From NCBI GenBank assembly GCA_934196725.1, contig CAKPWR010000004.1:1-64000 (forward strand): DNA of 64,000 nucleotides, written 5' to 3'. This stretch comes from an uncultured Prevotella sp. (GTDB lineage: Bacteria > Bacteroidota > Bacteroidia > Bacteroidales > Bacteroidaceae). Below, one piece after another: positions 7,833-17,208 of this stretch. Position numbers and translations under genes: made by a program. The notes beneath the pieces are model-generated. The model worked only from the letters and a program-made list of their open reading frames with translations, was not told the origin of the DNA and did no database searches. Positions within the stretch are counted from its first letter, which is position 1. Each line of letters starts with the position of its first letter.

Positions 7833-8945
7833 ATGAAAAAAATGATTTTTACAGCTGCTATGATGCTGGCATCAGCAGCAGCGATGGCTCAGAGCGGAAC
7901 CTTTCAGATCAAGGGTAACGTAGAGGGGTTGCCGGATTCTCTGGTAGCTATGATTGGAAGAAAGACGGAAAACATCGAGGTTAAGAAAAAGAAGTTTGTG
8001 TACTCCAAGAACTTTGATAAGCCTCAATGGGTTTATCTCTGTGACCTGAAGGTCATCAAGAGTGGAGTATTTCAGGCTAACCGTGTCTTTGCCATTCCGG
8101 GTGAGACTATTGAGATGAAGGGTAACTTCACTGAGGGCGTCGATATCAAGGGAGGTAAATTCTATCAGGAACAGGATTTGATGAATGAGTATATAGGTCA
8201 GGCTTACAAGGATATCAAAGCGCTCAGGAAATGGTATTCTGACAATGTGAATGACAGCAACCGCGATTCTATCGAAAAAGTTGTAGATGAGCGTATGGAA
8301 CCTTTGCAGAAGAAGTATGCTGCCGACCTTCTTGCTTATGCCAAGCAGCATTCCGATCAGGAGTGTATCGCTCTTCTCATCGACGAGCTGGATGATGTCA
8401 AGGACAAGGAGACTTTGATCAGTCTGATGGCGGATAACGTCAAGAACGGTAGAATGAAGGCTTACTATGAGCCAATCTTCGAACGTGCCAAGAAGCGTGC
8501 AGAGATGGAGGAGAAGGCTAAAGTGGTTCAGGCTTCCGGTGTAGAGGCTCCTGATTTTACCTTGAATGATATCAACGGCAAGCCATTCTCTCTTTCTAGT
8601 CTTCGTGGCAAGTATGTAGTCATCGACTTCTGGGGTTCCTGGTGTATCTGGTGTATCAAGGGTATGCCTAAGATGAAGGAGTACTACGAGAAGTATAAGG
8701 GTAAGTTCGAGATCCTGGGCGTTGACTGCAATGATACCGAGGCAAAGTGGAAGGCTGCAGTAGAGAAGCATCAGTTGCCATGGATTCACGTTTATAATCC
8801 AAAGGGTAGCGATGTACTCGACAAGTATGCTGTCCAGGGTTTCCCAACCAAGATTGTCATTGGTCCTGACGGCAAGATCGTAAAGACCATCGTAGGTGAG
8901 GATCCTGCATTCTACACCTTGTTGGATGAGGTTTTGGGTAAGTAA
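7833..8945 (+). CDS. Periplasmic TlpA-like disulfide reductase (copy 2, CIWC)
   Basis: A 370-residue paralogue of the preceding gene with the same layout: signal peptide, DUF4369-like domain, helical linker and thioredoxin fold. The active site reads WGSWCIWC (cysteines 271 and 274), so the residues between the cysteines differ from copy 1 (Ile for Gly). That should change redox potential or partner choice. From about residue 235 onward the protein is nearly identical to copy 1, and long stretches of DNA are identical too, which suggests gene conversion. A strong hairpin terminator follows immediately. Confidence 0.88.
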   Translation: MKKMIFTAAMMLASAAAMAQSGTFQIKGNVEGLPDSLVAMIGRKTENIEVKKKKFVYSKNFDKPQWVYLCDLKVIKSGVFQANRVFAIPGETIEMKGNFTEGVDIKGGKFYQEQDLMNEYIGQAYKDIKALRKWYSDNVNDSNRDSIEKVVDERMEPLQKKYAADLLAYAKQHSDQECIALLIDELDDVKDKETLISLMADNVKNGRMKAYYEPIFERAKKRAEMEEKAKVVQASGVEAPDFTLNDINGKPFSLSSLRGKYVVIDFWGSWCIWCIKGMPKMKEYYEKYKGKFEILGVDCNDTEAKWKAAVEKHQLPWIHVYNPKGSDVLDKYAVQGFPTKIVIGPDGKIVKTIVGEDPAFYTLLDEVLGK

Positions 8946-8966
8946 TTATTTTATTTTATAGATACA

Positions 8967-9004
8967 AAAAAGGCTTCTGCGAATACATACGCAGAAGCCT
9001 TTTA
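8967..9004. terminator. Bidirectional hairpin terminator
   Basis: AAAAGGCTTCTGCG (8967-8981 region) pairs with CGCAGAAGCCTTTT (8990-9004) around a short loop. It lies between the tandem thioredoxin genes and the convergent transglycosylase gene and overlaps neither coding region. Confidence 0.88.
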
Positions 9005-9006
9005 TG

Positions 9007-10275
9007 TTATATATGGTATTTACCCTGATAATGTCGTTTCGATTTCATCGGTGCACCATGGAAGGCGCCGCCACCGATGCCTCTGCTGCCACCACGATAA
9101 CTGTCGTGGAAGCTGGCTCCACCGCAGTATTCACTCCAGCGTGCTCTGATTCTGTCCACATAGTCGGCAGTCTCCGTACCACGCATGAAACCGTATTTCA
9201 CAGCCGGATCACGGTAATAAGCCGGCTGTGCCAGGCGCAGGACATATTCTCTTACGTGTCCCCAGTTATAAGGGTTGCCACCATGCTTTCTGGTCAGGGT
9301 CATCGCATCACGGATATGATGGAAACCGCCATTGTATGCAGCCAGGGCGAAGAGAACTCGCTGGGTAGGATCTCCGATGTCAGAGAAATGACCCTGCAAC
9401 TCTGCCATATACTTGGCTGCTGCCGCCACATTCGATTCTGCATCATGTATCGCACTCATCGGCAATCCCAGATGGTCTGCCGTAGAAGGCATGATCTGCA
9501 TCAGTCCGCAGGCACCTGCCCATGACTTTGCATTCGGGTCGAAGCAACTCTCCTGATAACACTGTGCCGCCATCAGGCGCCAGTCCATTCTTGCTGTACC
9601 GCTGTATCGCTGGAAGAGATGGTCGTAACGGGAGATGACACCCTTGGAACGGTTCAGGAACGGAGAATAGACATGTCGGGTAACGCTGGCAGAAGAGAGC
9701 AGCCAGCTTTCCTCCTTCTTCGTTTCGGCTATCATCTTCGGTTTGAACCATCCGTTCAGGGTATCGGCAAGACTCTTGTTGCCGCCTACCACAGCCCACT
9801 GCGTGCGGGTACTGTCGGGTGTCACACCACAGAAGAGCAGGTCGCCCTTGGCCTGCTTTCGGGATAGGGGAACGGCGATGATGTCACCTTCTCCCTTAGT
9901 CAGTTTCTGGATCATCTCAGTGGTATCCTTACATTCCTCCACGCGCAGCGACACACCAATCTGCTGGGCAAACTTCTCGCAAAGGAGATATTGCAGACCC
10001 ATGCCGTGGTTGTGATAATCATAATAGGTAGTAGGACCGTTCACGGTAAGCATGATCAGCTCACCGTTTTCCTGAATGTCTTCCAGCGAGAAGCCCTTCT
10101 GTCTTTTATTCTTGTTGGCTGATTCGTCAGCCGCCCCTTCTTCGCCATCAGACATGCCCTCCACTTCGCCTATAGGAGTACCCCATGGTGTAAGCTCTTG
10201 TTGCGGTTTCTTGTCTTCGCAACTTCCCAGTAAAATAAGAGCATAAAATGCGTATAAATATAACTTTTTTCTCAT
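9007..10275 (-). CDS. MltF-like membrane-bound lytic transglycosylase
   Basis: A 422-residue lipoprotein (lipobox LLGSC, Cys19). A periplasmic solute-binding-like domain (about 55-200) is followed by an SLT lysozyme-like domain (about 215-345). The SLT domain carries the catalytic Glu in CYQESCFDPNA, then GLMQIMPSTA and ALAAYNGG motifs. It cleaves peptidoglycan glycan strands to 1,6-anhydro products at the inner face of the outer membrane. The domain order equals E. coli MltF. A short Gly/His-rich tail ends the protein. It stands alone, with a promoter in the divergent region shared with hisG. Confidence 0.9.
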   Translation of the reverse strand: MRKKLYLYAFYALILLGSCEDKKPQQELTPWGTPIGEVEGMSDGEEGAADESANKNKRQKGFSLEDIQENGELIMLTVNGPTTYYDYHNHGMGLQYLLCEKFAQQIGVSLRVEECKDTTEMIQKLTKGEGDIIAVPLSRKQAKGDLLFCGVTPDSTRTQWAVVGGNKSLADTLNGWFKPKMIAETKKEESWLLSSASVTRHVYSPFLNRSKGVISRYDHLFQRYSGTARMDWRLMAAQCYQESCFDPNAKSWAGACGLMQIMPSTADHLGLPMSAIHDAESNVAAAAKYMAELQGHFSDIGDPTQRVLFALAAYNGGFHHIRDAMTLTRKHGGNPYNWGHVREYVLRLAQPAYYRDPAVKYGFMRGTETADYVDRIRARWSEYCGGASFHDSYRGGSRGIGGGAFHGAPMKSKRHYQGKYHI

Positions 10276-10320
10276 TGCGCCTGCAAAAGTACGAAATTTT
10301 TAAATATAAGTACTAAATTA

Positions 10321-10352
10321 TTTGCATATTCTAACAATTTTATGTACTTTTG
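10321..10352 (+). promoter_or_regulatory. hisG operon promoter
   Basis: TTTG (10321-10324), a 20-bp spacer and TACTTTTG (10345-10352) give a good Bacteroidetes promoter, with a leader of only about 25 nt before ATG 10381. There is no room for a his leader peptide or attenuator. Confidence 0.75.
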
Positions 10353-10380
10353 CAATGTTTTTCAGACAAAATACAGAAAT

Positions 10381-11232
10381 ATGTTACGAATAGCAGTACA
10401 AAGTAAGGGTCGTCTGTTCGACGACACCATGAATCTTTTAGCAGAGGCAGACATCAAGGTCAGTGCCTCAAAACGCACACTTCTGGTGCAGGCAAGTAAT
10501 TTCCCACTCGAGGTTCTCTACCTCCGTGATGATGATATTCCTCAGAGTGTAGCCTCTGGTGTGGCAGATATCGGTATCGTGGGCGAGAACGAGTTCGTGG
10601 AGCGTGGTGAGAAAGCCCAGATCATCGATCGTTTGGGTTTCAGTAAGTGCCGCTTGAGTCTTGCCATCCCTAAGAAGATAGAATATCCAGGATTACAGTG
10701 GTTCAACGGCAAGAAGATTGCCACCTCTTACCCTAACATCCTGCGCAACTTCATGAAGAAGCATAATATCAATGCCGACATCCATGTCATCACCGGTTCT
10801 GTAGAGATCAGTCCGGGCATCGGTCTGGCAGATGGTATTTTTGATATTGTCAGCTCCGGTTCTACGCTGGTAAGCAACAATCTTGCCGAGGTAGAGGTAG
10901 TGATGAAGAGTGAGGCATTGCTTATCGGCAACTGGAATATGGATGAGGAGAAGCATCAGATTCTGAACGAGATGCTGTTCCGCTTCGAGGCTGTGCGCTC
11001 TGCCCAGGACAAGAAGTACGTGATGATGAATGCGCCTAAGGCAAAGGTAGAGGAGATTACCCAGGTATTGCCGGGTATCAAGAGTCCTACCATCATCCCA
11101 TTGGCTGACGACGAGTGGTGTTCTATCCATACCGTGCTCGATGAGAAGCGTTTTTGGGAAATCATCGGTAAGTTGAAGGAACTCGGTGCACAGGGCATCC
11201 TGGTAACACCAATCGAGAAGATGATATTGTAA
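10381..11232 (+). CDS. hisG: ATP phosphoribosyltransferase (long form)
   Basis: A 283-residue enzyme for the first step of histidine synthesis, joining ATP and PRPP. Start ATG 10381 (MLRIAVQSKGRL) is chosen over an in-frame ATG at 10342 because that one lies upstream of the -7 box. The long form carries two catalytic domains with GVADIGIVGENEFVE and the PRPP site SGSTLVSNNL, plus a C-terminal ACT-like domain (about 215-283) that mediates histidine feedback, so no separate HisZ is needed. It is the first gene of hisGDC. Confidence 0.95.
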   Translation: MLRIAVQSKGRLFDDTMNLLAEADIKVSASKRTLLVQASNFPLEVLYLRDDDIPQSVASGVADIGIVGENEFVERGEKAQIIDRLGFSKCRLSLAIPKKIEYPGLQWFNGKKIATSYPNILRNFMKKHNINADIHVITGSVEISPGIGLADGIFDIVSSGSTLVSNNLAEVEVVMKSEALLIGNWNMDEEKHQILNEMLFRFEAVRSAQDKKYVMMNAPKAKVEEITQVLPGIKSPTIIPLADDEWCSIHTVLDEKRFWEIIGKLKELGAQGILVTPIEKMIL

Positions 11233-11255
11233 TAAAGTTAGATATTAGGAGTAGG

Positions 11256-11275
11256 GACCTGCTTATGTGCAGGTC
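11256..11275 (+). other. Small hairpin in the hisG-hisD gap
   Basis: GACCTGC (11256-11262) pairs with GCAGGTC (11269-11275) in the 85-bp gap between hisG and hisD. No U-tract follows directly, so it is more likely an mRNA stability or processing site than a terminator. Confidence 0.45.
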
Positions 11276-11317
11276 TAATTCTTAATTATACATTATAAAT
11301 TATTAATTAAATTTGGA

Positions 11318-12601
11318 ATGAAGGTAATTAAGTATCCTGCAAAGGAGGAATGGAGCGAGATAGTAAAACGCCCACACCTGGATGTATCCAAGCTCAATGC
11401 TACGGTACAGGGTGTACTCGACGATGTGAAGAAGCATGGCGACGAAGCCGTGAAGCGTTACGAGGAAATGTTTGATCATGCCCATCTCGATTCTTTGGCT
11501 GTGACTGAAGCTGAAATCGAAGAGGCTGAGCAAATGGTTTCCCAAGAACTGAAAGACGCTTTGCACCTCGCCCATCATAACATTGCCGCATTCCATCAGA
11601 GCCAGAAGTTTGAAGGCGAGAAGATTGAAACATGCCCTGGCGTTACGTGCTGGCAGAAGAGCGTAGCCATCCAGAAGGTGGGACTCTATATTCCGGGCGG
11701 TACTGCACCGCTGTTCTCTACCGTACTGATGCTTGCTACTCCAGCCAAGATTGCCGGTTGCGAGGAAATTGTTCTCTGTACTCCTCCTAATCAGGAAGGC
11801 AAGGTGAACCCTGCCATTCTCATGGCGGCTAAGATTGCCGGTGTGAGCAAGATTTTCAAGGCTGGTGGTGTACAGGCTATCGGTGCGATGGCGTATGGTA
11901 CAGAGAGCGTGCCTAAAGTATATAAAATCTTCGGTCCGGGCAACCAGTTCGTGATGGCTGCCAAGCAGCAGGTTTCATTGCATGATGTGGCTATCGACAT
12001 GCCTGCCGGTCCTTCAGAGGTTTGTCTGATTGCTGACGAAACTGCCAACCCTGTTTTCGCTGCAGCCGACCTGCTTTCTCAGGCAGAACATGGTTTCGAT
12101 TCTCAGGTGTTCTTCATCACAACATCTGAAAAGGTATTGGCGGAGGTGAAGAAGGAAGTTGAAGTACAACTCGAACGATTGCCACGTAAGGAGATGGCAC
12201 AGACCTCGTTAGATAATTCCAAGTTTATTCTTGTCAAGGATGATGAGGAGGCTATCGAACTCTGCAATACCTATGCTCCTGAGCATCTGATTATCGCTAC
12301 TGCCAACTATGAGCAGCTGGCAGATAGGGTAGTGAATGCCGGTAGCGTGTTCCTGGGCAATTATGCCTGTGAGAGTGCGGGCGACTATGCCAGCGGTACC
12401 AATCATACCCTGCCAACCCATGGCTATGCCTTGGCTTACAACGGCGTGAATCTCGACAGTTATAACCGCAAGATCACTTTCCAGCATCTTACTGAAGAAG
12501 GTATTCGTAACATAGGAGATGCGGTGGTGACCATGGCTGAGAACGAACAGCTCGAGGCACATGCCAATGCCATGAGATTGAGAGTAGAAAGTCTAAAGTA
12601 G
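11318..12601 (+). CDS. hisD: Histidinol dehydrogenase
   Basis: A 427-residue zinc enzyme that performs the last two steps of histidine synthesis, histidinol to histidine with two NAD+. Recognisable segments are GLYIPGG, the FGPGNQFV and DMPAGPSEV signature region, the EHGFDSQ segment, and the catalytic Glu/His motif YAPEHLI followed by NHTLPTHG. Length is usual. It lies 85 bp after hisG and 9 bp before hisC and is probably translated from one mRNA. Confidence 0.95.
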   Translation: MKVIKYPAKEEWSEIVKRPHLDVSKLNATVQGVLDDVKKHGDEAVKRYEEMFDHAHLDSLAVTEAEIEEAEQMVSQELKDALHLAHHNIAAFHQSQKFEGEKIETCPGVTCWQKSVAIQKVGLYIPGGTAPLFSTVLMLATPAKIAGCEEIVLCTPPNQEGKVNPAILMAAKIAGVSKIFKAGGVQAIGAMAYGTESVPKVYKIFGPGNQFVMAAKQQVSLHDVAIDMPAGPSEVCLIADETANPVFAAADLLSQAEHGFDSQVFFITTSEKVLAEVKKEVEVQLERLPRKEMAQTSLDNSKFILVKDDEEAIELCNTYAPEHLIIATANYEQLADRVVNAGSVFLGNYACESAGDYASGTNHTLPTHGYALAYNGVNLDSYNRKITFQHLTEEGIRNIGDAVVTMAENEQLEAHANAMRLRVESLK

Positions 12602-12610
12602 TTTGATAGT

Positions 12611-13645
12611 ATGAAAGATTTAAAAGATTTGTGCCGGGAGAACATCTGGAATCTGGCACCATACAGTTGCGCTCGAACAGAATTCGCTGGCAGAAATGCC
12701 CGCGTATTCCTCGATGCCAATGAGAATCCATATAACGACCCTTACAATCGCTATCCAGACCCGCTGCAGGTGGAGCTGAAGAAGCAGATCAGTAAGATAA
12801 AGGGTGTAGCAGAAGAGAAAATCTTCCTGGGCAATGGTTCGGATGAAGCCATCGACCTGGTTTACCGTGTGTTCTGTCGCCCTGGTCAGGACAATGTTGT
12901 AGCTATTGCTCCAACCTACGGCATGTATCAGGTATGTGCCGACATCAATGATGTGGAGTATCGTGAGGTGTTGCTTGATGAGAACTATCAGGTGACAGCC
13001 GATAAGATTATCGATGCCTGCGATGACAATACCAAGGTCATCTGGTTCTGTAGTCCTAACAATCCTACGGGCAATCACATCAACCGTGAAGCCATCGTAG
13101 AGGTGTTGCGACTGTTCGACGGCATCGTCATCGTGGACGAGGCTTACAGTGACTTCTCTTCCGAGCGAACCTTCCGCAGCGTCATCGACCATTTCCCGAA
13201 CATCATCGTCCTGAATACGATGAGTAAGGCTTGGGGCTGTGCAGCCCTTCGTCTGGGTATGGCTTTTGCCAGCAAGGAAATAGTAGATATATTTAATAAG
13301 GTGAAATATCCTTATAATGTGAATCTCCTTACCCAGGAGCAGGTTTTGGAGGTATTGAAGAATCCGCTGAAGATGGATGAATGGGTGAAGAACATCCTGC
13401 AGGAACGTTCCAAGGTAATGGCAGCCTTCATGGAATTGCCTATCTGCGAGAAGGTATATCCTACGGATGCCAACTTCTTCCTGGCAAAGGTAACGGATGC
13501 CAATGCCATCTACGATTATCTCGTGGCACAGGGCATCATCGTAAGAAATAGAAATAAAGTGCAACTCTGTGGCAACTGCCTTCGTATTACCATTGGTAAT
13601 AAAAGTGAGAATGCAGAATTGCTGGGTGCATTAAGACAATATTAG
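12611..13645 (+). CDS. hisC: Histidinol-phosphate aminotransferase
   Basis: A 344-residue PLP-dependent class I/II aminotransferase that converts imidazole-acetol phosphate to histidinol phosphate. Visible motifs are DANENPYND near the start, [18 protein letters not shown] and the PLP lysine in NTMSKAWG. It starts 9 bp after hisD. In many Bacteroidales hisB follows in the operon. Here a terminator follows instead, so hisB and the remaining his genes must be elsewhere. Confidence 0.95.
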   Translation: MKDLKDLCRENIWNLAPYSCARTEFAGRNARVFLDANENPYNDPYNRYPDPLQVELKKQISKIKGVAEEKIFLGNGSDEAIDLVYRVFCRPGQDNVVAIAPTYGMYQVCADINDVEYREVLLDENYQVTADKIIDACDDNTKVIWFCSPNNPTGNHINREAIVEVLRLFDGIVIVDEAYSDFSSERTFRSVIDHFPNIIVLNTMSKAWGCAALRLGMAFASKEIVDIFNKVKYPYNVNLLTQEQVLEVLKNPLKMDEWVKNILQERSKVMAAFMELPICEKVYPTDANFFLAKVTDANAIYDYLVAQGIIVRNRNKVQLCGNCLRITIGNKSENAELLGALRQY

Positions 13646-13663
13646 TTTTTATAACATTAGCCT

Positions 13664-13707
13664 GGGAGGGAGAAGGAAGCAGCGGCTTTCATTCATCCCT
13701 CCCTTTT
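13664..13707 (+). terminator. Terminator of hisGDC
   Basis: GGGAGGGA (13664-13671) pairs with TCCCTCCC (13696-13703), followed by TTTT. The loop is about 24 nt. It may also slow transcription of the convergent acidic-protein gene. Confidence 0.75.
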
Positions 13708-13741
13708 AATGTCTTATGTCATGATTCCTTGATTCGGAAAG

Positions 13742-14191
13742 TTACTCCTTGAGCAAGTCATCAAGGAATTCATCCAGGTCGTGGTCCAGATTCTCCATCA
13801 GGTCGCCACCCACGATGATGGTGTCATCATCGGCAAGGTAGAGTTCTCCCAGATTCTCTTTCTCATCATCTTCCAAGACGAAGCTGTAAGGCTTTAGGAT
13901 TCCGAGATGGTCTACCGTCTCAGCATTCTTGCGCAAGAGGTCGCGCAAAAGCTTCGCCACCTCATCATAGAAGTTTTCATCCTTGTTGTCAATCCATTGC
14001 TCAACAACACAGCGGGTAATTTCGTTCTCATCATCATCAAAGGCAAGCATCTCGCCGCTGTCCTGTGATACTCTCACATGGATATCGGTCAGCATACATG
14101 TGTCTTCTTCAGACGCTGGTACAGGAAACTTTTGAGACACTTTTCTGATGAAGCGCTCTACTTGTTGAATCATTTGTTCTGTTACTTCCAT
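13742..14191 (-). CDS. Acidic protein of unknown function
   Basis: A 149-residue, strongly acidic cytoplasmic protein with no signal peptide or membrane segment. It begins MEVTEQMIQQVERFIRKVSQ and ends with a very acidic tract (NLDHDLDEFLDDLLKE). No family or catalytic motif is recognised. It lies convergent to hisGDC and divergent from rseC, so it is a single-gene unit. Its codon use and position look native rather than transferred. Confidence 0.75.
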   Translation of the reverse strand: MEVTEQMIQQVERFIRKVSQKFPVPASEEDTCMLTDIHVRVSQDSGEMLAFDDDENEITRCVVEQWIDNKDENFYDEVAKLLRDLLRKNAETVDHLGILKPYSFVLEDDEKENLGELYLADDDTIIVGGDLMENLDHDLDEFLDDLLKE

Positions 14192-14357
14192 AAATCTACG
14201 TTTTTATCAGCCTTTGGCTTTATTCGAGCCTGAGGCTTGGTTTTTATCTTTCTATTGCAAAGGTACACAAAAAAATGAAACAAACAAAGAAGTTGGGCAA
14301 AAAATGTAACAAAGAAAACGTTTACGCCCCTTTTAACTAAAAAACCTTCTTAAATTG

Positions 14358-14388
14358 TTTGTCATTTCTAAAATATTTGCTACCTTTG
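14358..14388 (+). promoter_or_regulatory. Promoter of the rseC-rnf cluster
   Basis: TTTG (14358-14361), a 19-bp spacer and TACCTTTG (14381-14388) precede rseC by about 30 bp. No terminator is seen until after rnfA, so seven genes probably share this promoter. Confidence 0.75.
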
Positions 14389-14420
14389 CATCCAAATAAA
14401 TTGCTAACTCGACTTTACAA

Positions 14421-14834
14421 ATGAACAAGATAAAACATACTGGTATCGTAGATGGGGTAGAGGGAGAATGCGTGAAAGTTCGCATCCTCCAGGCTTCTGC
14501 CTGCAGCGCCTGCAAAGTGGCTGCCCACTGCAATGCCTCTGAAATGAAAGAAAAAATGGTAGAGATAAGAATGGCTGATGCTGCTTCTTATCATCAGGGC
14601 GATTCTGTTGTCGTGGTGGCTGACGCTTCCGTAGGTTACAGGGCCAGCCTTTACGGTTATCTCTTGCCTCTGGTGGCTATGGTGGCTACCTTGATAGCTG
14701 TTCTTGCTACTACCCGTTCGGAGGGTATGGCTGCCGTTTCGGCGCTGGGAATTCTCGTTCCTTATTATGTGGTGCTCTATCTGATGCGCAACAAGTTAAG
14801 AAACCGATTCAGCTTCAAACTAGAACGTTGTTGA
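14421..14834 (+). CDS. rseC: RseC/SoxR-reducing-system family protein
   Basis: A 137-residue inner-membrane protein of the RseC family. The N-terminal cytoplasmic part holds a Cys cluster (ACSACKVAAHC) that could bind a metal or react with oxidants. Two transmembrane helices (about 75-97 and 100-118) follow, then a basic tail. In Bacteroidetes it regularly leads the rnf cluster. A role in maintaining or reducing Rnf or a redox sensor is inferred from that context. Confidence 0.88.
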   Translation: MNKIKHTGIVDGVEGECVKVRILQASACSACKVAAHCNASEMKEKMVEIRMADAASYHQGDSVVVVADASVGYRASLYGYLLPLVAMVATLIAVLATTRSEGMAAVSALGILVPYYVVLYLMRNKLRNRFSFKLERC

Positions 14835-14862
14835 TTATTAACTAAAACAAATACAAATTATT

Positions 14863-15810
14863 ATGAATTTTATTTTGATTGCGGTCTTGGTACTCGGTGC
14901 CATTGCGCTGATTGCAGCGTTGGTGCTCTTCGGAGTATCTAAGAAGTTTGCCGTCGAAGAAGACCCTCGACTGGGACAGGTGGGAGAACTCCTTCCGGGT
15001 GCCAACTGTGGTGGTTGCGGTTTTGCCGGATGTTCCGGTATGGCTGCAGCGCTGGTCAAGGGTGCTGATGCCGGTAGCATCGATGGACTTATGTGTCCTG
15101 TGGGTGGTGCCGACGTGATGGGCAAGGTGGCTGATCTCCTGGGCCTGGCTGTGGCTAACACAGAGGCTAAGGTGGCAGTGGTTCGTTGTAATGGTTCTTG
15201 CGAGCATCGTCCTCGCATCGCCGAGTATGATGGTTTGCACACTTGTGCTGCTATGAATTCCTGTGGTGCTGGTGAAACCGGCTGCGGATTCGGTTGCTTG
15301 GGTTGTGGTGATTGCGTGGCTGCCTGCCAGTTTGGTGCCATCTCTATCAATCCGGAGACGGGTCTTCCTGAGGTAGATGAGGAGAAGTGTACGGGTTGTG
15401 GTGCTTGTGCCAAGGCTTGTCCACGTCATATCATTGAACTTCGCAAGAAGGGTCCTAAGGGTCGCCGTGTTTACGTTCAGTGCGTGAACCACGACAAGGG
15501 TGCTGTTGCCAAGAAGGCTTGTAGCGTTGCTTGTATCGGATGTGGTAAGTGCCAGAAGGTCTGCAAGTTTGATGCTATCACCATTGAGAACAATGTGGCT
15601 TATGTTGACTTCAACAAGTGCCGCATGTGTACCAAGTGTGTTGACGAATGCCCAACAGGTGCTCTCGTAAAAGTTAATTTCCCAGTTAAGAAGGCAAAGC
15701 CAGCTGCTGAGGCTGCTCCTGTAGCAGAAGCTCCGGTTGCTGCACCAAAGGCTGAGGCTCCTGTAGCCGCTCCAAAGGTAGAAACTTCAGAAGAAAAGAA
15801 GGAGGATTAA
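14863..15810 (+). CDS. rnfB: Ion-translocating oxidoreductase subunit RnfB
   Basis: A 315-residue iron-sulfur subunit thought to accept electrons from ferredoxin. It has an N-terminal membrane anchor (1-24), then a 4Fe-4S domain with CGGCGFAGC, and then several ferredoxin-type clusters (CLGCGDCVAAC, CTGCGACAKAC, CIGCGKCQKVC, CRMCTKCVDEC). The C-terminal 45 residues are an Ala/Pro/Glu/Lys-rich linker. It is 28 bp after rseC and 3 bp before rnfC. Confidence 0.95.
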   Translation: MNFILIAVLVLGAIALIAALVLFGVSKKFAVEEDPRLGQVGELLPGANCGGCGFAGCSGMAAALVKGADAGSIDGLMCPVGGADVMGKVADLLGLAVANTEAKVAVVRCNGSCEHRPRIAEYDGLHTCAAMNSCGAGETGCGFGCLGCGDCVAACQFGAISINPETGLPEVDEEKCTGCGACAKACPRHIIELRKKGPKGRRVYVQCVNHDKGAVAKKACSVACIGCGKCQKVCKFDAITIENNVAYVDFNKCRMCTKCVDECPTGALVKVNFPVKKAKPAAEAAPVAEAPVAAPKAEAPVAAPKVETSEEKKED

Positions 15811-15813
15811 ATC

Positions 15814-17166
15814 ATGAATTTGAGAACTTTTAGAATTGGTGGAGTTCACCCAGAAGAGAATAAGATTACTGCCGAGATGGCTACTCAGGTAGCTCCTCTC
15901 CCTAAGCAGGCTATTTTTCCACTTGGTCAGCACATCGGTGCTCCTGCCAAGCCTGTTGTTGCCAAGGGCGACAAGGTGAAGGTGGGTACACTCATCGCTG
16001 AGGCTGGTGGCTTTGTGAGTGCTCCTATTTACAGTTCCGTATCAGGAACCGTGTTCAAGGTAGATACATCTATTGATGCTACCGGTTATCGTAAGCCTTG
16101 TATTATTATTAATGTAGAAGGCGATGAGTGGGAGGAGAGCATCGACCGCTCTGAGAAGCTCGAAACGCTTGAGGCTCATTCTGAGCTTACTCCAGAGGAA
16201 ATCGTAAACCGCATCAAGGTGGCTGGTGTCACGGGTATGGGTGGTGCAGGTTTCCCAACTTTCATCAAACTTTGTCCTCCTCCTGGAGCCAAGGCTGAGT
16301 GCGTCATCATCAATGGTGTAGAGTGTGAGCCTTATATCACAGCCGATTATCGTCTGATGATGGAGCATGCTGATGAGATTCTCGTTGGCTTGAACCTCCT
16401 GATGAAGGCTGCCAAGGTAGAGAAGGGCTACATCGGTATCGAGGACAACAAGCCTGCTGCCATCAAACTCTTTGAGGAGAAGACTGCCAATGACTCTCGT
16501 ATCGAGATTGTGCCTCTGGCTAAGAAGTACCCTCAGGGTGGTGAAAAGCAGTTGGTTGATGCGGTTATCCGCCGTCAGGTTCCTGCTCCTCCAGCTATCC
16601 CTGTCAACGTTGGAGCAATTGTTCAGAATGTAGGTACTGCCTTCGCTGTTTATCAGGCAGTTATGAAGAATAAACCTCTCTTCGAACGCTATACCACCGT
16701 TACCGGTAAGCAGGTGAAGAATCCGGGCAACTTCCTCGTACGTATGGGAACTCCATTCTCTCAGATGATTGAGAACTGTGGCGGTTTGCCAGAGGGCGAT
16801 AACAAAGTGTTGGCTGGTGGTCCGATGATGGGTAAGGCTGTAATCAGCCTCGATGTACCGGTAACCAAGGGTACCAACTCCATCACCGTATTGACCGATG
16901 CTGATGCTCATCGCAAGAAGGCTCAGCCATGTATCCGCTGTGCCAAGTGTGTGGATGCCTGCCCAATGGGCTTGGAGCCATACTTGCTTGCTACCCTGAG
17001 CGTAGTGAAGGATTATGAGCGTCTGGAGGCAGAGGAAGTAACATCCTGCATCGCCTGCGGTTCATGCCAGTTCACCTGTCCATCTCATCGTCCTATCCTC
17101 GATAACATCATCAATGGTAAGGCAGCGGTGATGGGCATTATCAGAGCACGAAGTGCCAAGAAGTAA
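15814..17166 (+). CDS. rnfC: Ion-translocating oxidoreductase subunit RnfC
   Basis: A 450-residue peripheral subunit that interacts with NAD(H). The Rossmann/FMN region includes GVTGMGGAGFPTF and NGVECEPYITADYRLM. The C-terminal half has two 4Fe-4S motifs (CIRCAKCVDACP and CIACGSCQFTCP). Its length is typical of Bacteroidetes RnfC, which lack the long Ala/Lys repeat tail of E. coli RsxC. It is tightly coupled to rnfB. Confidence 0.95.
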   Translation: MNLRTFRIGGVHPEENKITAEMATQVAPLPKQAIFPLGQHIGAPAKPVVAKGDKVKVGTLIAEAGGFVSAPIYSSVSGTVFKVDTSIDATGYRKPCIIINVEGDEWEESIDRSEKLETLEAHSELTPEEIVNRIKVAGVTGMGGAGFPTFIKLCPPPGAKAECVIINGVECEPYITADYRLMMEHADEILVGLNLLMKAAKVEKGYIGIEDNKPAAIKLFEEKTANDSRIEIVPLAKKYPQGGEKQLVDAVIRRQVPAPPAIPVNVGAIVQNVGTAFAVYQAVMKNKPLFERYTTVTGKQVKNPGNFLVRMGTPFSQMIENCGGLPEGDNKVLAGGPMMGKAVISLDVPVTKGTNSITVLTDADAHRKKAQPCIRCAKCVDACPMGLEPYLLATLSVVKDYERLEAEEVTSCIACGSCQFTCPSHRPILDNIINGKAAVMGIIRARSAKK

Positions 17167-17208
17167 AGAATAAAAGTAAAAAACAAACCAAATACTTGAT
17201 TAAGTAAA

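Noticed and set aside
10276-10380. Histidine attenuator or leader peptide before hisG
   Set aside because: The promoter leaves only about 25 nt of leader and there is no His-rich reading frame.
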